From positions 33,987 to 97,986 of the forward strand of contig NZ_SZPQ01000024.1 of assembly GCF_005217455.1 (NCBI RefSeq): 64,000 bases of DNA, in the 5' to 3' direction. The position numbers were made by a program, and so were the translations under genes. The DNA comes from Martelella alba. GTDB lineage: Bacteria; Pseudomonadota; Gammaproteobacteria; Enterobacterales; Enterobacteriaceae. This document shows positions 17,965-30,152 of this stretch, piece after piece. The stretch's first letter is position 1; each line of letters begins with the position of its first letter. The notes beneath the pieces are model-generated. The model made no database searches, had not been told where the DNA came from, and was given only the letters and a program-made list of their open reading frames with translations.

Positions 17965-18857
17965 GTCCTTCCGGTCTACCGGTGGCCGCCGAGCCGGCGA
18001 CCCCGCAGTCAATCCGATCACCGTGGCGCGATTTCTGGCAAACCTTTATCCGTCATCCGATGGCGCTGTTATCCGGCGGTTTTATTCTGCTTTTGTTGCT
18101 GGCGGCGATTTTCGCCCCCTGGCTGGCGCCCTATAATCCCCTGGCGCCGGACTGGACGGCGCTCCTGGCGCCGCCCTCCGCCGCCCACTGGATGGGCACC
18201 GATGAACTGGGGCGCGACATATTAAGCCGTCTGCTTTATGGCGCCCGTATCTCGCTGTACATCGGCGTGCTGTCGGTGACGCTGGGCATGATCGCGGGCG
18301 TTCTGCTCGGTTTGCTGGCCGGCTATTATGGCCGCTGGACAGATATGCTGATCATGCGCGGCTGCGATGTACTTTTCGCTTTTCCGGGCATGTTGCTGGC
18401 CATCGCGGTGGTGGCGATTCTCGGTCCGGGGCTCAATAATGTCATCGTCGCCGTGGCGGTGTTCAGCGTGCCGGTCTTCGCCCGCATCGTCCGCGCCGCG
18501 ACGCTGTCGCTAAAACAGGCGGCATATGTGGAAGCGGTGCGCTGCGCCGGAGCCGGCGACCGGGTGGTATTGTTACGCCATATCCTGCCGGGCGCCTTGC
18601 CGAGCGTCATTGTTTACTTCACCCTGCGCATCGGCACCAGCATCCTTACCGCCGCCGGGTTGAGCTTTATCGGTCTTGGTCCGGAGCCGGATGTGCCCGA
18701 ATGGGGCAATATACTGGCCATGGGCCGCAGTACCATGATGGCCGGCGTATGGCATGTCAGCGTTTTTCCGGGGCTGGCGATTTTCCTGACCGTGCTGGCC
18801 TTTAATCTGTTGGGCGACGCATTGCGCGATACGCTCGATCCGAAAATCCGGGGCTGA
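17961..18857 (+). CDS. Peptide ABC transporter permease (GsiD-like)
   Basis: The 298-residue protein is the second permease (DppC/OppC/GsiD type). It carries the N-terminal OppC domain with [17 protein letters not shown], the [19 protein letters not shown] signature (near residues 78-96) and the EAA loop [20 protein letters not shown]. It pairs with the GsiC-like subunit and is followed 4 bp later by the P1 peptidase gene, making import and intracellular hydrolysis parts of one transcript. Confidence 0.93.
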   Translation: MSPSGLPVAAEPATPQSIRSPWRDFWQTFIRHPMALLSGGFILLLLLAAIFAPWLAPYNPLAPDWTALLAPPSAAHWMGTDELGRDILSRLLYGARISLYIGVLSVTLGMIAGVLLGLLAGYYGRWTDMLIMRGCDVLFAFPGMLLAIAVVAILGPGLNNVIVAVAVFSVPVFARIVRAATLSLKQAAYVEAVRCAGAGDRVVLLRHILPGALPSVIVYFTLRIGTSILTAAGLSFIGLGPEPDVPEWGNILAMGRSTMMAGVWHVSVFPGLAIFLTVLAFNLLGDALRDTLDPKIRG

Positions 18858-18861
18858 CACC

Positions 18862-19920
18862 ATGGACATGCTTTATCAACAGCAATGCCTGTTATTGCGG
18901 CAATGGCGGCAAGAGGGCGTGCTAGGCCATCCGCGCCTGCCGGCCGGACCAACCGATAGCATCGCCGATGTGGCGGGGGTGCGGGTCGGCCATAGCACAT
19001 TGGCCGACGGTGAATGCCAAACCGGCGTCACCGCTATCCTGCCGCCCGGTGAAAATCTGTTTCTCAATCCATTGCCTTGCGGCGTCGCGGTCCTCAATGG
19101 TTTCGCCAAACCCACCGGGCTGGTGCAAATCGAGGAGTTGGGCCAGTTGCAAACACCCATTTTACTGGGCAATACACTGGCGGTGGGCACATTGTTTACC
19201 GCGCTGGTCAAATATGCCATCCTGCGCAACCCGGAACTGGGCCGCTCGCTGCCGACAGTGAATCCACTGGTATTGGAGTGTAATGACGGCTGGCTTAACG
19301 ATATTCAAGCACTGGCGACCAACGAAGCCATGGCGGAGGCGGCATTGCGCGACGCGCGGGCCGATTTCTCCCGCGGCAGCGTCGGGGCGGGACGCGGTAT
19401 GAGCTGTTTCGCGCTGAAAGGCGGCATCGGTACCGCCTCGCGTCGTATAAGCTCACTCAACGCGACATTGGGCGTGCTGGTTCTTGCCAACTTCGGCGCG
19501 CTGAGCGCCTTCACGCCCGGTGGTGTCCCGCTGGGAGGATTGCTGGCGCCGCTGCTGCCGGAACTGGCGCCGCAAAAAGACGCCGGCTCCATTATTGTCA
19601 TCATGGCCACCGACGCGCCGCTGGACGCCCGTCAGCTTAAACGCATCGCCCGCCGCGCCGTCGCGGGGCTGGGCCGTACCGGCGGTTATTGGGGGCACGG
19701 TTCCGGGGATATCGCGGTGGCATTTTCCACCCGCGCGCATCCCGCGCCGCCCGACGACGCGCAGTTGGATCCGCTGCTGGCCGCCGCCGCGGAATCCACG
19801 GAATTCGCCGTGCTGGATGCGCTGCTAAGCGCGCAGGCGGTGACGGGTTTTCGGCAACACTGCCGCCCCTCGCTGCGGGTGTTGCTCGATCAATTGGCAA
19901 AACAAACACGGTCTCATTGA
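18862..19920 (+). CDS. P1 family (DmpA/BapA-type) aminopeptidase
   Basis: This 352-residue protein belongs to peptidase family S58, N-terminal-nucleophile enzymes that split themselves into two chains. The self-cleavage site is very probably Gly242-Ser243 in DAGSIIVIMATDAP, matching Gly249-Ser250 of DmpA. Other family blocks are GVRVGHST (39-46) and VGAGRGMSCFALKGGIGTAS (174-193). The group includes the L-aminopeptidase/D-Ala-amidase DmpA and beta-peptidases that cut beta-linked residues, so it handles peptides ordinary peptidases cannot. There is no signal peptide, so it acts on peptides after import. It sits between the permease and the D-aminopeptidase gene. Confidence 0.9.
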   Translation: MDMLYQQQCLLLRQWRQEGVLGHPRLPAGPTDSIADVAGVRVGHSTLADGECQTGVTAILPPGENLFLNPLPCGVAVLNGFAKPTGLVQIEELGQLQTPILLGNTLAVGTLFTALVKYAILRNPELGRSLPTVNPLVLECNDGWLNDIQALATNEAMAEAALRDARADFSRGSVGAGRGMSCFALKGGIGTASRRISSLNATLGVLVLANFGALSAFTPGGVPLGGLLAPLLPELAPQKDAGSIIVIMATDAPLDARQLKRIARRAVAGLGRTGGYWGHGSGDIAVAFSTRAHPAPPDDAQLDPLLAAAAESTEFAVLDALLSAQAVTGFRQHCRPSLRVLLDQLAKQTRSH

Positions 19921-19933
19921 GGGCAATAATCCT

Positions 19934-20755
19934 ATGCAAATTTTCATTTCGGCCGATATCGAGGGCGTCGCCGGCGTTATGCGCCCGGAACAATGCTCGT
20001 CAAGCCATGCCGAATATCATATCGCCCGCGGACTGATGGAGCGGGAAGTGAATGCCGCCATCGAGGGGGCGTTTCTGGGCGGGGCCAGTGGCGTGACGGT
20101 AGCCGACAGCCATGGGCAAATGACCAATCTGCGGGCCGAAAACCTTGATTGCCGCGCCCGGCTGGTGCAGGGGAAACCTCGGATGCTGTCGATGGTGGAG
20201 GGCGTTGAGCACCAACGCTACGACGGCATGTTGTTTATTGGATACCATAGCGCGGCCGGCGAGTTCGGCGTATTGTCGCACACCATTAACGGCCGCGCCT
20301 TTTGGCGAGTGATGATTAACGGCGAAGTGATGGGGGAAACGGATATCTACGCCGCGGCAGGGGCCGAACAAGGGGTTCCGCTACTCATGGTCTCCGGCGA
20401 CGACCAGTTGCAACGCTGGGTGGCGCAACGCTACCCGCAAACCGCCTTTGCCACCGTCAAACGCGCCATCGCCCACACCACGGCCGAATCGCTCAGCCCC
20501 CAGGCGGCGCAGGATCTGATCCGCGAGACGGTCCGGCAGGCGCTGAAAACGGCGTGCCCGCCCGCGACGCGGCATATCGCGCCGCCCTATCGGCTTGTGC
20601 TGCAAGCCAGCCGCCCCGTGCTGGCCGATCTGTTCGCGCTGGTCCCCGGAGTGGCGCGGGAAGACGGCATGACCGTCAGTTATCAGGCCGCCGCCATGCA
20701 CGACATTATCCGCCTGCTAAGCGTATTTTCATATCTCGCCACGACCCAATCCTGA
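19934..20755 (+). CDS. M55 family D-aminopeptidase (DppA-like)
   Basis: The 273-residue protein is a zinc peptidase of family M55, typified by Bacillus subtilis DppA, which removes N-terminal D-amino acids from peptides such as D-Ala-D-Ala. Zinc ligands are visible: Asp8 and Glu10 in SADIEG, His60 in ADSHG and His105 in GYHS. His116 in LSHTING matches the catalytic histidine and Glu135 in MGETD the last ligand. It follows the P1 peptidase gene by 13 bp and ends the peptide-import unit. The combination argues that the imported peptides contain D-residues, as in murein fragments, but this is inference. Confidence 0.93.
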   Translation: MQIFISADIEGVAGVMRPEQCSSSHAEYHIARGLMEREVNAAIEGAFLGGASGVTVADSHGQMTNLRAENLDCRARLVQGKPRMLSMVEGVEHQRYDGMLFIGYHSAAGEFGVLSHTINGRAFWRVMINGEVMGETDIYAAAGAEQGVPLLMVSGDDQLQRWVAQRYPQTAFATVKRAIAHTTAESLSPQAAQDLIRETVRQALKTACPPATRHIAPPYRLVLQASRPVLADLFALVPGVAREDGMTVSYQAAAMHDIIRLLSVFSYLATTQS

Positions 20756-20841
20756 ACATCGGCCGAGACGGCGGCGCGGTTATCGCCGACGGCGCCGGCC
20801 GTTATCCCGACCCGCGGTTATCGCCGCCGGCCGAGGCGGCT

Positions 20842-22740
<1,899 letters not shown>

Positions 22741-22831
22741 TTAATCGTATATCGTGACAAATTGTTGGGAAGCCTACCGCAAAGGATACCTGATGGGGAA
22801 GCGTTTATTGCTGCGACGACCCGCGGCGGCG

Positions 22832-23413
22832 TCAGGGGGCGGAGAATCCCAGGAAGTCCACAATGGGGGAGAAATAATGCTCAAAACCGACAAAAGCGTG
22901 GTTGCCGCCGGATTCCACCGTTTGCCGGCAAAGGGTGTAAAACTCCTGCGCCTGGCGGTAGTCCAGCACTTCATCGCCGGTTTGCTGCAACAGCCAGATC
23001 AGGTCCGGCGACGACAGCTTTTCCACCTGTAGCGCTTTCAGTTCATAGATATGCCGCGATTCCAGCACATAACGCTGGCCGGTATAGGGATTTTCATTAA
23101 CGCCCAGCAAGCCGGTCAGCAATTCATGGGGCCGCACCGCCGGATTGACCACCACCGCCGGCAATTTGAACGTCTGCGACAGCCAGGTGGCGTAAAATCC
23201 CCCCATGGAGGAACCGACGATACCCAAATGCTCGCCAGCGAGCCCCAATACCAGCTTTTCCAGCAGCTCGGCGGTCTCAGCGGGATAGACCGGCAATTGC
23301 GGCACCACGATGTTAATGGCGGGATAATGCCGGCGCAGCCAGGCCGATAAGGCTGTCGCCTTGGCGGACAAAGGAGAGCTGTTGAAACCATGCAGATAAA
23401 GCAGTGCGGCCAT
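22832..23413 (-). CDS. yqiA: Alpha/beta-hydrolase esterase YqiA
   Basis: YqiA is a small cytoplasmic esterase with activity on palmitoyl-CoA and short esters in E. coli; its physiological substrate is unknown. The 193-residue product has the nucleophile elbow GSSMGG (Ser69) and a C-terminal catalytic His in GGNHAF. The frame is open to 23806, but the ATG at 23413 gives the exact E. coli length and start [13 protein letters not shown], and overlaps the cpdA stop by one base (TGATG). It lies between parE and cpdA as in other enterobacteria. Confidence 0.95.
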   Translation of the reverse strand: MAALLYLHGFNSSPLSAKATALSAWLRRHYPAINIVVPQLPVYPAETAELLEKLVLGLAGEHLGIVGSSMGGFYATWLSQTFKLPAVVVNPAVRPHELLTGLLGVNENPYTGQRYVLESRHIYELKALQVEKLSSPDLIWLLQQTGDEVLDYRQAQEFYTLCRQTVESGGNHAFVGFEHYFSPIVDFLGFSAP

Positions 23414-24240
23414 CAATAACCTTCCGAATCGGTGTCGGGTAGATACTCGGCGCCTTCCAGGCGGTGAACCTCGGTTCGCAGCGTGCCGTCCGGGTACAAA
23501 TCGAGATAACGCCAGCCCGGCGCCAGCGAATCGATGGTGAAATTGGTGCAGTGGGGCTTGAACTGCACGCAGGTGGAGGGCGAAGCCAGCACGCGCCGGC
23601 CTTGCCATCGCAAGTCCAATTCCTGGTGGATATGCCCGCACAGCAACGTTCCGACCCGGGGAAAATTGTCCAGCAACGCCGACAGCATATGCGCGTTGCG
23701 CAGGCTGTGCTGATCCAGCCAGATGCAGCCCGAAGCGGAGGGGTGATGGTGGAGCAGCAACAGGGTATGCCGCTCGGGATAGGCGCGCAGCGACGCCTCC
23801 AGCCACTCCAGTTGATAATCGCTCAGCTCGCCGTGCGGCACGCCGAAGACCTGACTGTCCAGCAGGATGAGCTGCCAGTTGTCGCCCAGCAGCACATGCT
23901 TGGCGGGGGAGATACCGCTTTCGTCCAGTACCTTGACCATCGCCGGCTGAAAGTCATGGTTGCCCGGCAGCCAGACGCAGGGCGCGGGCAATCTGGCTAT
24001 GCCCCTGGCGAAGTGCTGGTAGGCCTCGGGGGAGTGATCCTGCGCCAGATCGCCGGTGGCGACCACCAGATCATAACCATGCCGTTCCGCTTCAATAGCA
24101 TCCAGTACCGCACTGTAGCTACGGTAGGTGTTTACCCCAAGCAGCGCCTCATCCTCACCGGCAAACAGGTGAGTGTCCGTGATTTGTAAGATCCTGATTA
24201 TGGCCCCATTCGCCACAGGAAGTGTCAACAGGCTGTCCAA
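23413..24240 (-). CDS. cpdA: 3',5'-cyclic-AMP phosphodiesterase CpdA
   Basis: CpdA hydrolyses cAMP to AMP and so tunes CRP signalling. The 275-residue calcineurin-like metallophosphoesterase has all metal motifs: DTH (near 22), GDLAQDH (near 64), GNHD (near 94), HHHPS (near 164) and GHIHQ (near 204). The start codon is TTG at 24240, preceded by AAGGAT. No ATG fits the family start MxSLLTLP. TTG starts usually lower translation. It is followed by yqiA with a 1-base overlap. Confidence 0.96.
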   Translation of the reverse strand: MDSLLTLPVANGAIIRILQITDTHLFAGEDEALLGVNTYRSYSAVLDAIEAERHGYDLVVATGDLAQDHSPEAYQHFARGIARLPAPCVWLPGNHDFQPAMVKVLDESGISPAKHVLLGDNWQLILLDSQVFGVPHGELSDYQLEWLEASLRAYPERHTLLLLHHHPSASGCIWLDQHSLRNAHMLSALLDNFPRVGTLLCGHIHQELDLRWQGRRVLASPSTCVQFKPHCTNFTIDSLAPGWRYLDLYPDGTLRTEVHRLEGAEYLPDTDSEGY

Positions 24241-24267
24241 AGGGTATCCTTGGTTATTGAAAACTGA

Positions 24268-24693
24268 CTAAAAAACCGGAATTGCCATCGCCCCATACGC
24301 TAAACAATAGCGTAGCCAATCCGCGAGGAACTGGTTGATCTGATGTTTTTCGTCACGTTGGTGTAACTTTTTATTAGGGTAATCATACCTTGCCTTGAAA
24401 CGATAGATCTGCTGACTGGAACACACTTCCGCAACCATGGCGTCGTGATACAACCTCACCGTCATGGACGGCAAACTCCAGAAACTCACCAGCGGCTCGG
24501 TCTGGATAATCTGAACCAGCGTGGTATAGCGGGTCGCCTCCAATATAGTCAGGCGATAGCTGGCGCCGTTCACCCGATAGGCTATGGTCTCGCCGGCTTC
24601 GTTGACGGGGGGCAAGAGTCGGCGCAACTGGGCGAAATTGGTTTCGCACAGGCGCATCATTTCCGGAAAATCAGGGATATAGCGCTTGCTCAT
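24268..24693 (-). CDS. yqiB: DUF1249 protein YqiB
   Basis: YqiB is a conserved 140-residue gammaproteobacterial protein of unknown function (DUF1249), always near nudF and cpdA. The 141-residue product is complete, starts [20 protein letters not shown] and has no signal peptide or membrane helix. Its start overlaps the nudF stop by 4 bp, so it is translationally coupled to nudF. Confidence 0.93.
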   Translation of the reverse strand: MSKRYIPDFPEMMRLCETNFAQLRRLLPPVNEAGETIAYRVNGASYRLTILEATRYTTLVQIIQTEPLVSFWSLPSMTVRLYHDAMVAEVCSSQQIYRFKARYDYPNKKLHQRDEKHQINQFLADWLRYCLAYGAMAIPVF

Positions 24694-25325
24694 TCAGTCG
24701 TCCACTCTTTTCTCAGGGATTCATGGTGTAATGCCAACCATTGCAAGGCGATTACCGTGGCCGCGTTATCAATAACGCCCTCTTCCACCCACTGGTAAGC
24801 CTGCTCGCGGTCGACCACATGAAGACAAATGTCTTCGTTCTCTTCAGCCAGTCCGTGGATGCCTTCGGCCAGTCCCGCATCCACCTCGCCGACCAGAATG
24901 CTCAGACGTTCGCTGGCGCCCCCGGGGCTTGCCAGATAGCTTAGCACCGGTTTGCAGCGGCCGACGTCCAATCCCGCCTCCTCACCCGCCTCGCGGCGCG
25001 CCACCTGTTCGATGCTTTCGCCAGGTTCGATCATACCGGCTACCAGTTCCAACAACCAGGGGGTCGGACTGCTATCATAAGAGGCTATGCGAATTTGTTC
25101 CAATAATACGACTTCATCGCGTACCGGATCATAGGGCAACAACACCGCGGCATGGCCGCGTTCGAAAATTTCCCGGGTGATTTCCTCGCTCATTGCGCCA
25201 TTAAACAAGCGATGACGGAAGCGGTATAATTCCAATGAAAAAAAACCCTTGTAGAGTTTTTCCCGTGCAATAATCTCTACATCTTCTTTACCAAATGTAA
25301 CGGGGGTAAGTGCGCCAGACGCCAT
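24690..25325 (-). CDS. nudF: ADP-ribose pyrophosphatase NudF
   Basis: NudF is a Nudix hydrolase that cleaves ADP-ribose to AMP and ribose-5-phosphate and also affects ADP-glucose levels. The 211-residue product has a canonical Nudix box from Gly97 to about residue 119 (GMIEPGES...[10 protein letters not shown]). It is the first gene of nudF-yqiB-cpdA-yqiA-parE and is divergent from tolC. The 214 bp between nudF and tolC must hold both promoters; I see no clear marbox. Confidence 0.95.
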   Translation of the reverse strand: MASGALTPVTFGKEDVEIIAREKLYKGFFSLELYRFRHRLFNGAMSEEITREIFERGHAAVLLPYDPVRDEVVLLEQIRIASYDSSPTPWLLELVAGMIEPGESIEQVARREAGEEAGLDVGRCKPVLSYLASPGGASERLSILVGEVDAGLAEGIHGLAEENEDICLHVVDREQAYQWVEEGVIDNAATVIALQWLALHHESLRKEWTTE

Positions 25326-25539
25326 TTAGCGGCTCCTTCTCTGTAATCATCTCGGGTTTATTCGTAGTCAAACCCATCACTATGCCGAAACGTGTCGGTT
25401 TGTGGTAGATTTTTGTGATGCAGAGATAAGATGGCACATTCAGCCACCTCATTCGTTTGGCTGACTCTGATAGAATCGGGCGATATTTGTCGGTCGACAG
25501 CGCTACCATAGCAATTTTGCTGTATCAAAAGGAATGCAA

Positions 25540-27033
25540 ATGAAGAAACTGCTCCCCCTCCTTATCGGGCTGAGCCTGGGTGGCTTCAGTACGTTAAGTC
25601 AGGCAGAAAACCTGCTTCAGGTATATCAGCAGGCGCGATTATCGAATCCGGATCTCCGCCAGTCGGCCGCCGAACGCGATGCGGCATTCGAAAAAATCAA
25701 CGAAGCCCGCAGCCCTTTATTACCGCAACTCGGGCTGTCCGCCGATTATACCTATAATAATGGCTTTCGCGATCAAAGGGATATTAATTCCAATGTGACC
25801 AGCGGCGCGCTGGAATTGACCCAGACCATTTTCGATATGTCCAAATGGCGCGCGCTGACCATCCAGGAAAAGACCGCCGGGATCTCAGACGTGACTTATC
25901 AAACCGCGGCGCAAAATCTTATTCTCAACACCGCCACCGCCTATTTCAATGTTTTGAGCGCCATTGACGCCCTCTCTTATACCGAGGCGCAAAAGCAATC
26001 CATTTACCGGGAATTGGATCAGACCACCCAACGCTTTAATGTCGGATTGGTGGCCATAACCGACGTGCAGAACGCCCGCGCCCAGTACGACAGCGTGCTG
26101 GCCAGCGAGGTTTCCGCCCGTAACGCGGTGGACAATGCCCTGGAAAGCCTGCGCCAGGTTAGCGGTAACTATTACTCGCAATTGGCGTCGCTGAGTATCG
26201 ATCGCTTCAAGACCGAACGCACGCAACCCATCGCCGGCCTGTTAAAGGAAGCGGAATCGCGCAACCTGAGCTTGCTAAGCGCGCGGTTATCGCAGGATCT
26301 GGCCCGCGAGGAGATACGCCTGGAGGAAACCGGCCATTACCCCACCCTGGGGCTCACCGCGTCGTCGAGCATCAGCAATACCGATTATAATGGCTCTAAG
26401 ACCGTCAATGATTCCACTTATGCCAATAAGGACATCGGCCAAAACTCCATTGGGCTCACTTTGAGCGTGCCGATTTATCAAGGCGGCCAGGTCACCTCCC
26501 AGGTCAAGCAGGCGCAGTACGCTTTCGTCAGCGCCAGCGAACAGTTGGAAAGCGCCCACCGCAGTATGGTGCAGACCCTGCGCTCTTCCTATAACAATAT
26601 CTCCGCGTCCATCAGCAGCATCGCCGCCTATAAGCAGGCGGTGGTCTCCGCGCAAAGCTCCCTGGACGCCTCGGAAGCCGGCTATGAAGTGGGCACCCGG
26701 ACCATCGTCGATGTGCTGGACGCCACCACCACGCTGTATGACGCCAAGCGTAACCTGTCCACGGCGCGGTATAATTATGTCATTAACCTGCTGACCCTGA
26801 AATCGGCGTTGGGCACCTTGAACGAGAACGACATCATCGCGATGAACGGCTTGCTGGGTCAGCCCATCTCCACCAGCCCGGAAAATGTCGCGCCGGAAAA
26901 CCCGAACCAGGATGCCAAGGCCGACAGCACGAACCCGGGCAGGACCTCCGCCCGCCCTTCGGCGACCAAGGTCCGGGCGACCGTGCCGGTTTCTTCATCC
27001 CGCTCCACCGCCCGCAACCCCTTCCAGCAGTAG
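25540..27033 (+). CDS. tolC: Outer-membrane channel TolC
   Basis: TolC is the trimeric outer-membrane exit duct shared by AcrAB-type efflux pumps and type I secretion. The 497-residue precursor starts MKKLLPLLIGLSLGGFSTLS with cleavage after QA before ENLLQVYQQARLSNPDL. Its two structural repeats and the conserved NVGLVAITDVQNARAQYD and VGTRTIVDVLDATTTLY are present. An in-frame ATG at 25534 also exists, but 25540 is chosen because AAGGA is properly spaced from it and it gives the E. coli start. The C-terminal tail after residue 460 is low-complexity and divergent, as is usual. A GC hairpin follows the stop. Confidence 0.97.
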   Translation: MKKLLPLLIGLSLGGFSTLSQAENLLQVYQQARLSNPDLRQSAAERDAAFEKINEARSPLLPQLGLSADYTYNNGFRDQRDINSNVTSGALELTQTIFDMSKWRALTIQEKTAGISDVTYQTAAQNLILNTATAYFNVLSAIDALSYTEAQKQSIYRELDQTTQRFNVGLVAITDVQNARAQYDSVLASEVSARNAVDNALESLRQVSGNYYSQLASLSIDRFKTERTQPIAGLLKEAESRNLSLLSARLSQDLAREEIRLEETGHYPTLGLTASSSISNTDYNGSKTVNDSTYANKDIGQNSIGLTLSVPIYQGGQVTSQVKQAQYAFVSASEQLESAHRSMVQTLRSSYNNISASISSIAAYKQAVVSAQSSLDASEAGYEVGTRTIVDVLDATTTLYDAKRNLSTARYNYVINLLTLKSALGTLNENDIIAMNGLLGQPISTSPENVAPENPNQDAKADSTNPGRTSARPSATKVRATVPVSSSRSTARNPFQQ

Positions 27034-27040
27034 TTCCGCA

Positions 27041-27062
27041 GGGCGGCCCCAAACGGCCGCCC
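27041..27062 (+). terminator. Possible tolC terminator hairpin
   Basis: An 8-bp perfect stem GGGCGGCC / GGCCGCCC with a 6-base loop begins 8 bp after the tolC stop. No T-run follows (GTTGCG), so termination may be weak or Rho-assisted. The remainder of the 27034-27375 gap is AT-rich from about 27150 and holds the ygiB promoter region, with an ERIC end fragment at 27340-27362. Confidence 0.45.
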
Positions 27063-27339
27063 GTTGCGTCCGCGTCCGACGCGCGCAACCCAAGCCCATT
27101 TTAGTGCCATCGTCCGAACAAAAAAGCGAAGGCGGCGCTAGGCGGGCAATCGTGTATAAATATGTAAAGATATTTCAATTACACTCGAAATGCTTCATTT
27201 TTGTGCGCGTTTACCCTATGCTAACAGAGCACTCTGGGTGAGTTAACTTATTATTTCCATTGAATATTTCACGTCGCTTCATGCCGACGGGCACATGATC
27301 GGGTTATTGAGGATGGGTGCGGTCCGCCCACAGCGGCGC

Positions 27340-27362
27340 AACGTGTAATATGACGAGTATAA
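27340..27362 (+). repeat. ERIC end fragment upstream of ygiB
   Basis: The sequence ACGTGTAATATGACGAGTATA matches the right end of the ERIC elements elsewhere in this window (AACGCGAAGTATGACGAGTCTA type). Only this end is recognisable. It lies 13 bp before the ygiB start and overlaps the region where its 5' leader should be. Confidence 0.5.
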
Positions 27363-27375
27363 ATACAGGATATTC

Positions 27376-28026
27376 ATGAAACGGACCCAACATATACACC
27401 ATGCCGGCTTTCGCAAACGCTGGCGTCTGAGCCGCGCGGCACCGGTTGCGTTGGCGGTGGGCGCGGTGTTCGCCCTGGCCGGCTGCGAAAAAAGCGATGA
27501 GAACGTCACGCTTTACCAAAATAGCGACGATTGTTCCCGCGCGAATCCCTCAATGGCTGAACAATGCGCCACCGCCTACCGGAACGCCCAGCAGGAAGCG
27601 GAGAAAACCGCGCCCAAATACCGTTCCCGCGCCGACTGCGTCGCCGATTTCGGCGAGGATCAATGTACCCGGGCGCCAGCCCAGGCCGGCATGGCGGCGG
27701 AATCCTCTTCCGGCAGCTTCTGGATGCCCCTGATGGCCGGCTATATGATGGGCCGGCTCATGAACGGCGGTTATGCGCAGCAACCGTTATTTACCTCCCG
27801 GGCGCCCGGCAGTCCGGCCAACGGCAAATTCGTCGACGCCAGCGGCCGCGGCTACGGCCCGGTCGCCAGCGGGCGCAGCATGGCGGTGCCGAAATCCGCC
27901 ATGGCCCCCAAACCGGCCACCACCACCACAATTACGCGGGGCGGTTTTGGTGAAACCGTGGCCAAACAGAGCGCCGCCATGCAACGCAGCACCGGCACAA
28001 TGCCCCGCGCCGGCTCGGGCGGCTGA
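27376..28026 (+). CDS. ygiB: DUF1190 lipoprotein-like protein YgiB
   Basis: YgiB is a conserved enterobacterial protein of unknown function (DUF1190) always paired with ygiC. The 216-residue product starts [16 protein letters not shown], then a hydrophobic stretch ending in LAGC (Cys37), a lipobox, so membrane lipidation is likely. The middle holds [20 protein letters not shown] and the tail [15 protein letters not shown], both family blocks. ATG at 27376 follows CAGGA. It is 3 bp from ygiC. Confidence 0.93.
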   Translation: MKRTQHIHHAGFRKRWRLSRAAPVALAVGAVFALAGCEKSDENVTLYQNSDDCSRANPSMAEQCATAYRNAQQEAEKTAPKYRSRADCVADFGEDQCTRAPAQAGMAAESSSGSFWMPLMAGYMMGRLMNGGYAQQPLFTSRAPGSPANGKFVDASGRGYGPVASGRSMAVPKSAMAPKPATTTTITRGGFGETVAKQSAAMQRSTGTMPRAGSGG

Positions 28027-28029
28027 CGC

Positions 28030-29190
28030 ATGAAGCGAATCGCCCTGCCGGAACGTCCCGATTGGCGGGACAAAGCCGCCGAATATGGTTTTGATTTCCA
28101 TACCTTGTACGGTGAACCCTACTGGTGCGAAGACGCCTGCTATCAGTTTACGCTGGCCCAAATCGAAACGCTGGAGGATGCCACCGCCGAACTGCATCGG
28201 ATGTGTCTGGCAGCCGTGGAAAAGGTGGTTGCCGACGATGCGTTGATGGCCCGGTTTCGCATCCCGAAACATACCTGGCAATTCGTCCGCAACGCCTGGC
28301 GCAGTCGTGAGCCGTCCCTGTACTCCCGCCTCGATTTGGCGTATGACGGGCAACATCCGCCCAAACTGCTGGAAAACAACGCCGATACGCCGACTTCGCT
28401 ATTTGAATCAGCCTTTTTTCAATGGATCTGGCTGGAGGATCACATCAAGGCCGGACATCTTCCGGCCGGAGCTGATCAATTCAACAGCCTGCAGGAAAAA
28501 CTCATCGACAGACTCCGCGTTTTGAAAGAACGGCACGGTTTCGGGCTGCTGCATTTCGCCTGCTGCCGCGACAGCGCCGAGGACCGCGGCACGGTGCAAT
28601 ATTTGCAGGATTGCGCCCAAGAAGCGGGCCTGGCCGGCGAATTCCTGTTCATGGAAGATATCGGTCTGGGAGAACGGGGGCAGTTTACCGACGTGCAAGA
28701 TCAGGTTATCAGCAATCTCTTCAAACTTTATCCTTGGGAGTTCATGCTGAGGGAGATGTTTTCCACCAAGCTGGAGGACGCCGGTGTACGCTGGCTGGAG
28801 CCGGCCTGGAAAGCCATTTTGTCCAATAAAGCCCTGTTGCCGCTGCTGTGGGAGATGTTTCCCGGCCATCCCAACCTGTTGCCGGCTTATTTCAGCGAAG
28901 ACGGCCCGCCGCCCATGGACAGTTATGTGGTGAAGCCGCTGTTCTCACGGGAAGGCGCCAACATCCGTATCGTGGAAAAAGGTCGCGAGACTGAGCGTAT
29001 CGACGGCCCTTATGGCGAGGAAGGCTTTATCGTGCAGGAATATTACCCCTTGCCGCGTTTTGGCGACAGCCATACCCTGATCGGCAGTTGGCTGGTGGAC
29101 GCCGAGCCATGCGGTATTGGTATCCGTGAGGACAAGGGACGCATTACCCGGGATCTCTCGCGTTTCTACCCGCACATTATCCTGGATTGA
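28030..29190 (+). CDS. ygiC: ATP-grasp glutathionylspermidine synthase-like protein YgiC
   Basis: YgiC is related to the synthetase half of E. coli glutathionylspermidine synthetase/amidase, an ATP-grasp ligase, but has no amidase domain and its substrate is unknown. The 386-residue product is full length. It includes [12 protein letters not shown] (about 113-124), [13 protein letters not shown] (near 300) and a C-terminal [11 protein letters not shown]. Translation is probably coupled to ygiB. It ends 176 bp before the convergent ygiD; that gap shows GC-rich repeats (CGGCGCGCC) and no gene. Confidence 0.93.
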   Translation: MKRIALPERPDWRDKAAEYGFDFHTLYGEPYWCEDACYQFTLAQIETLEDATAELHRMCLAAVEKVVADDALMARFRIPKHTWQFVRNAWRSREPSLYSRLDLAYDGQHPPKLLENNADTPTSLFESAFFQWIWLEDHIKAGHLPAGADQFNSLQEKLIDRLRVLKERHGFGLLHFACCRDSAEDRGTVQYLQDCAQEAGLAGEFLFMEDIGLGERGQFTDVQDQVISNLFKLYPWEFMLREMFSTKLEDAGVRWLEPAWKAILSNKALLPLLWEMFPGHPNLLPAYFSEDGPPPMDSYVVKPLFSREGANIRIVEKGRETERIDGPYGEEGFIVQEYYPLPRFGDSHTLIGSWLVDAEPCGIGIREDKGRITRDLSRFYPHIILD

Positions 29191-29366
29191 TGTTCCCCAC
29201 ATCGGCCGCCGGTCCATTCACCCGGCGCGCCCGGCCTTTACTCGACGCGGCGCAAATGCCCGGCTTTTACCCGGCGCGCCATATAACCCCGTCATGCAGG
29301 ATGGGATGGTTGTTAAACACCACGGCGGCATCATACACGAGATGCCGCTTTCCTAGAGAAAAAACC

Positions 29367-30152
29367 TCAACCCACCTGTACCGACAGCATGCTCAGCGCA
29401 GCCATTTCGATACCATCCACCGGTATTGACAAGGGTTCTTCGCCATCCCAGGCGCCAAGGATATAAAGTAGCGGCAGATAATGCTCCGGCGTCGGATTGG
29501 ACAGCAATGCGCCTTCATGCCGGGAATAATCCACCAGAGGATGCCGTCCCTCACCGCGCCAGGCGAGATTATCGCGGACAAACTGGTTGAATGACTCGGC
29601 CCAGGGGTAAGGTTGGGCATCATCTTGCCAGCGGACCATCCGTAGATTGTGTACCACATTGCCGCTGGCGATAAGCATAATTCCCTGATCGCGCAACGCC
29701 GCCAGTTTTTTGCCCAGTTGGTAGTGATATTCGGCCGGCTGCGTACCGTCAATGCTCAATTGCACCATGGGAACATCCGCATCGGGATAAATCTTTTTCA
29801 CCACGCCCCAGGACCCATGATCGAATCCCCATTGCGACTCATCGAGCGTAACGTCCACCGGCGCCAATAATTCCCGTATTTCCCTGGCCAGCGCCGGCTG
29901 CCCGGGCGCCGGATAGCGCACATCGAACAGCGCTTGGGGAAATCCGCCGAAGTCATGGATGGTACGCGGTTGCGCCATGGCCGTCACCGCGGTGCCGCGG
30001 GTGTACCAATGCGCGGAAATGGCGAGAATGGCCTTGGGCCGCGGCAGGCTGCGCCCCAGTGATTCCCACGTCCGGGTATAACGATTATCCTCCAGCACAT
30101 TCATCGGACTGCCGTGACCGAGAAACAGCGCGGGCATACGGGATGTGTTCAT
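29367..30152 (-). CDS. ygiD: LigB-family extradiol dioxygenase YgiD
   Basis: YgiD belongs to the class III extradiol (DODA-like) dioxygenases; the E. coli protein has L-DOPA 4,5-dioxygenase activity. The 261-residue product has the zinc/iron-binding histidines in LFLGHGSPMNVL (near residue 12), ISAHW (near 48), FDHGSWG and ASGNVVHN. The frame reaches a GTG at 30158, but the ATG at 30152 has the better spacing from GAAGGAAGG. It stands alone, transcribed toward ygiC. Confidence 0.93.
   Translation of the reverse strand: MNTSRMPALFLGHGSPMNVLEDNRYTRTWESLGRSLPRPKAILAISAHWYTRGTAVTAMAQPRTIHDFGGFPQALFDVRYPAPGQPALAREIRELLAPVDVTLDESQWGFDHGSWGVVKKIYPDADVPMVQLSIDGTQPAEYHYQLGKKLAALRDQGIMLIASGNVVHNLRMVRWQDDAQPYPWAESFNQFVRDNLAWRGEGRHPLVDYSRHEGALLSNPTPEHYLPLLYILGAWDGEEPLSIPVDGIEMAALSMLSVQVG

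Noticed and set aside
25326..25539. MarA/SoxS box or CRP site before tolC
   Set aside because: A TTTGTGATGC half-site is present but no full palindrome or marbox could be defended.
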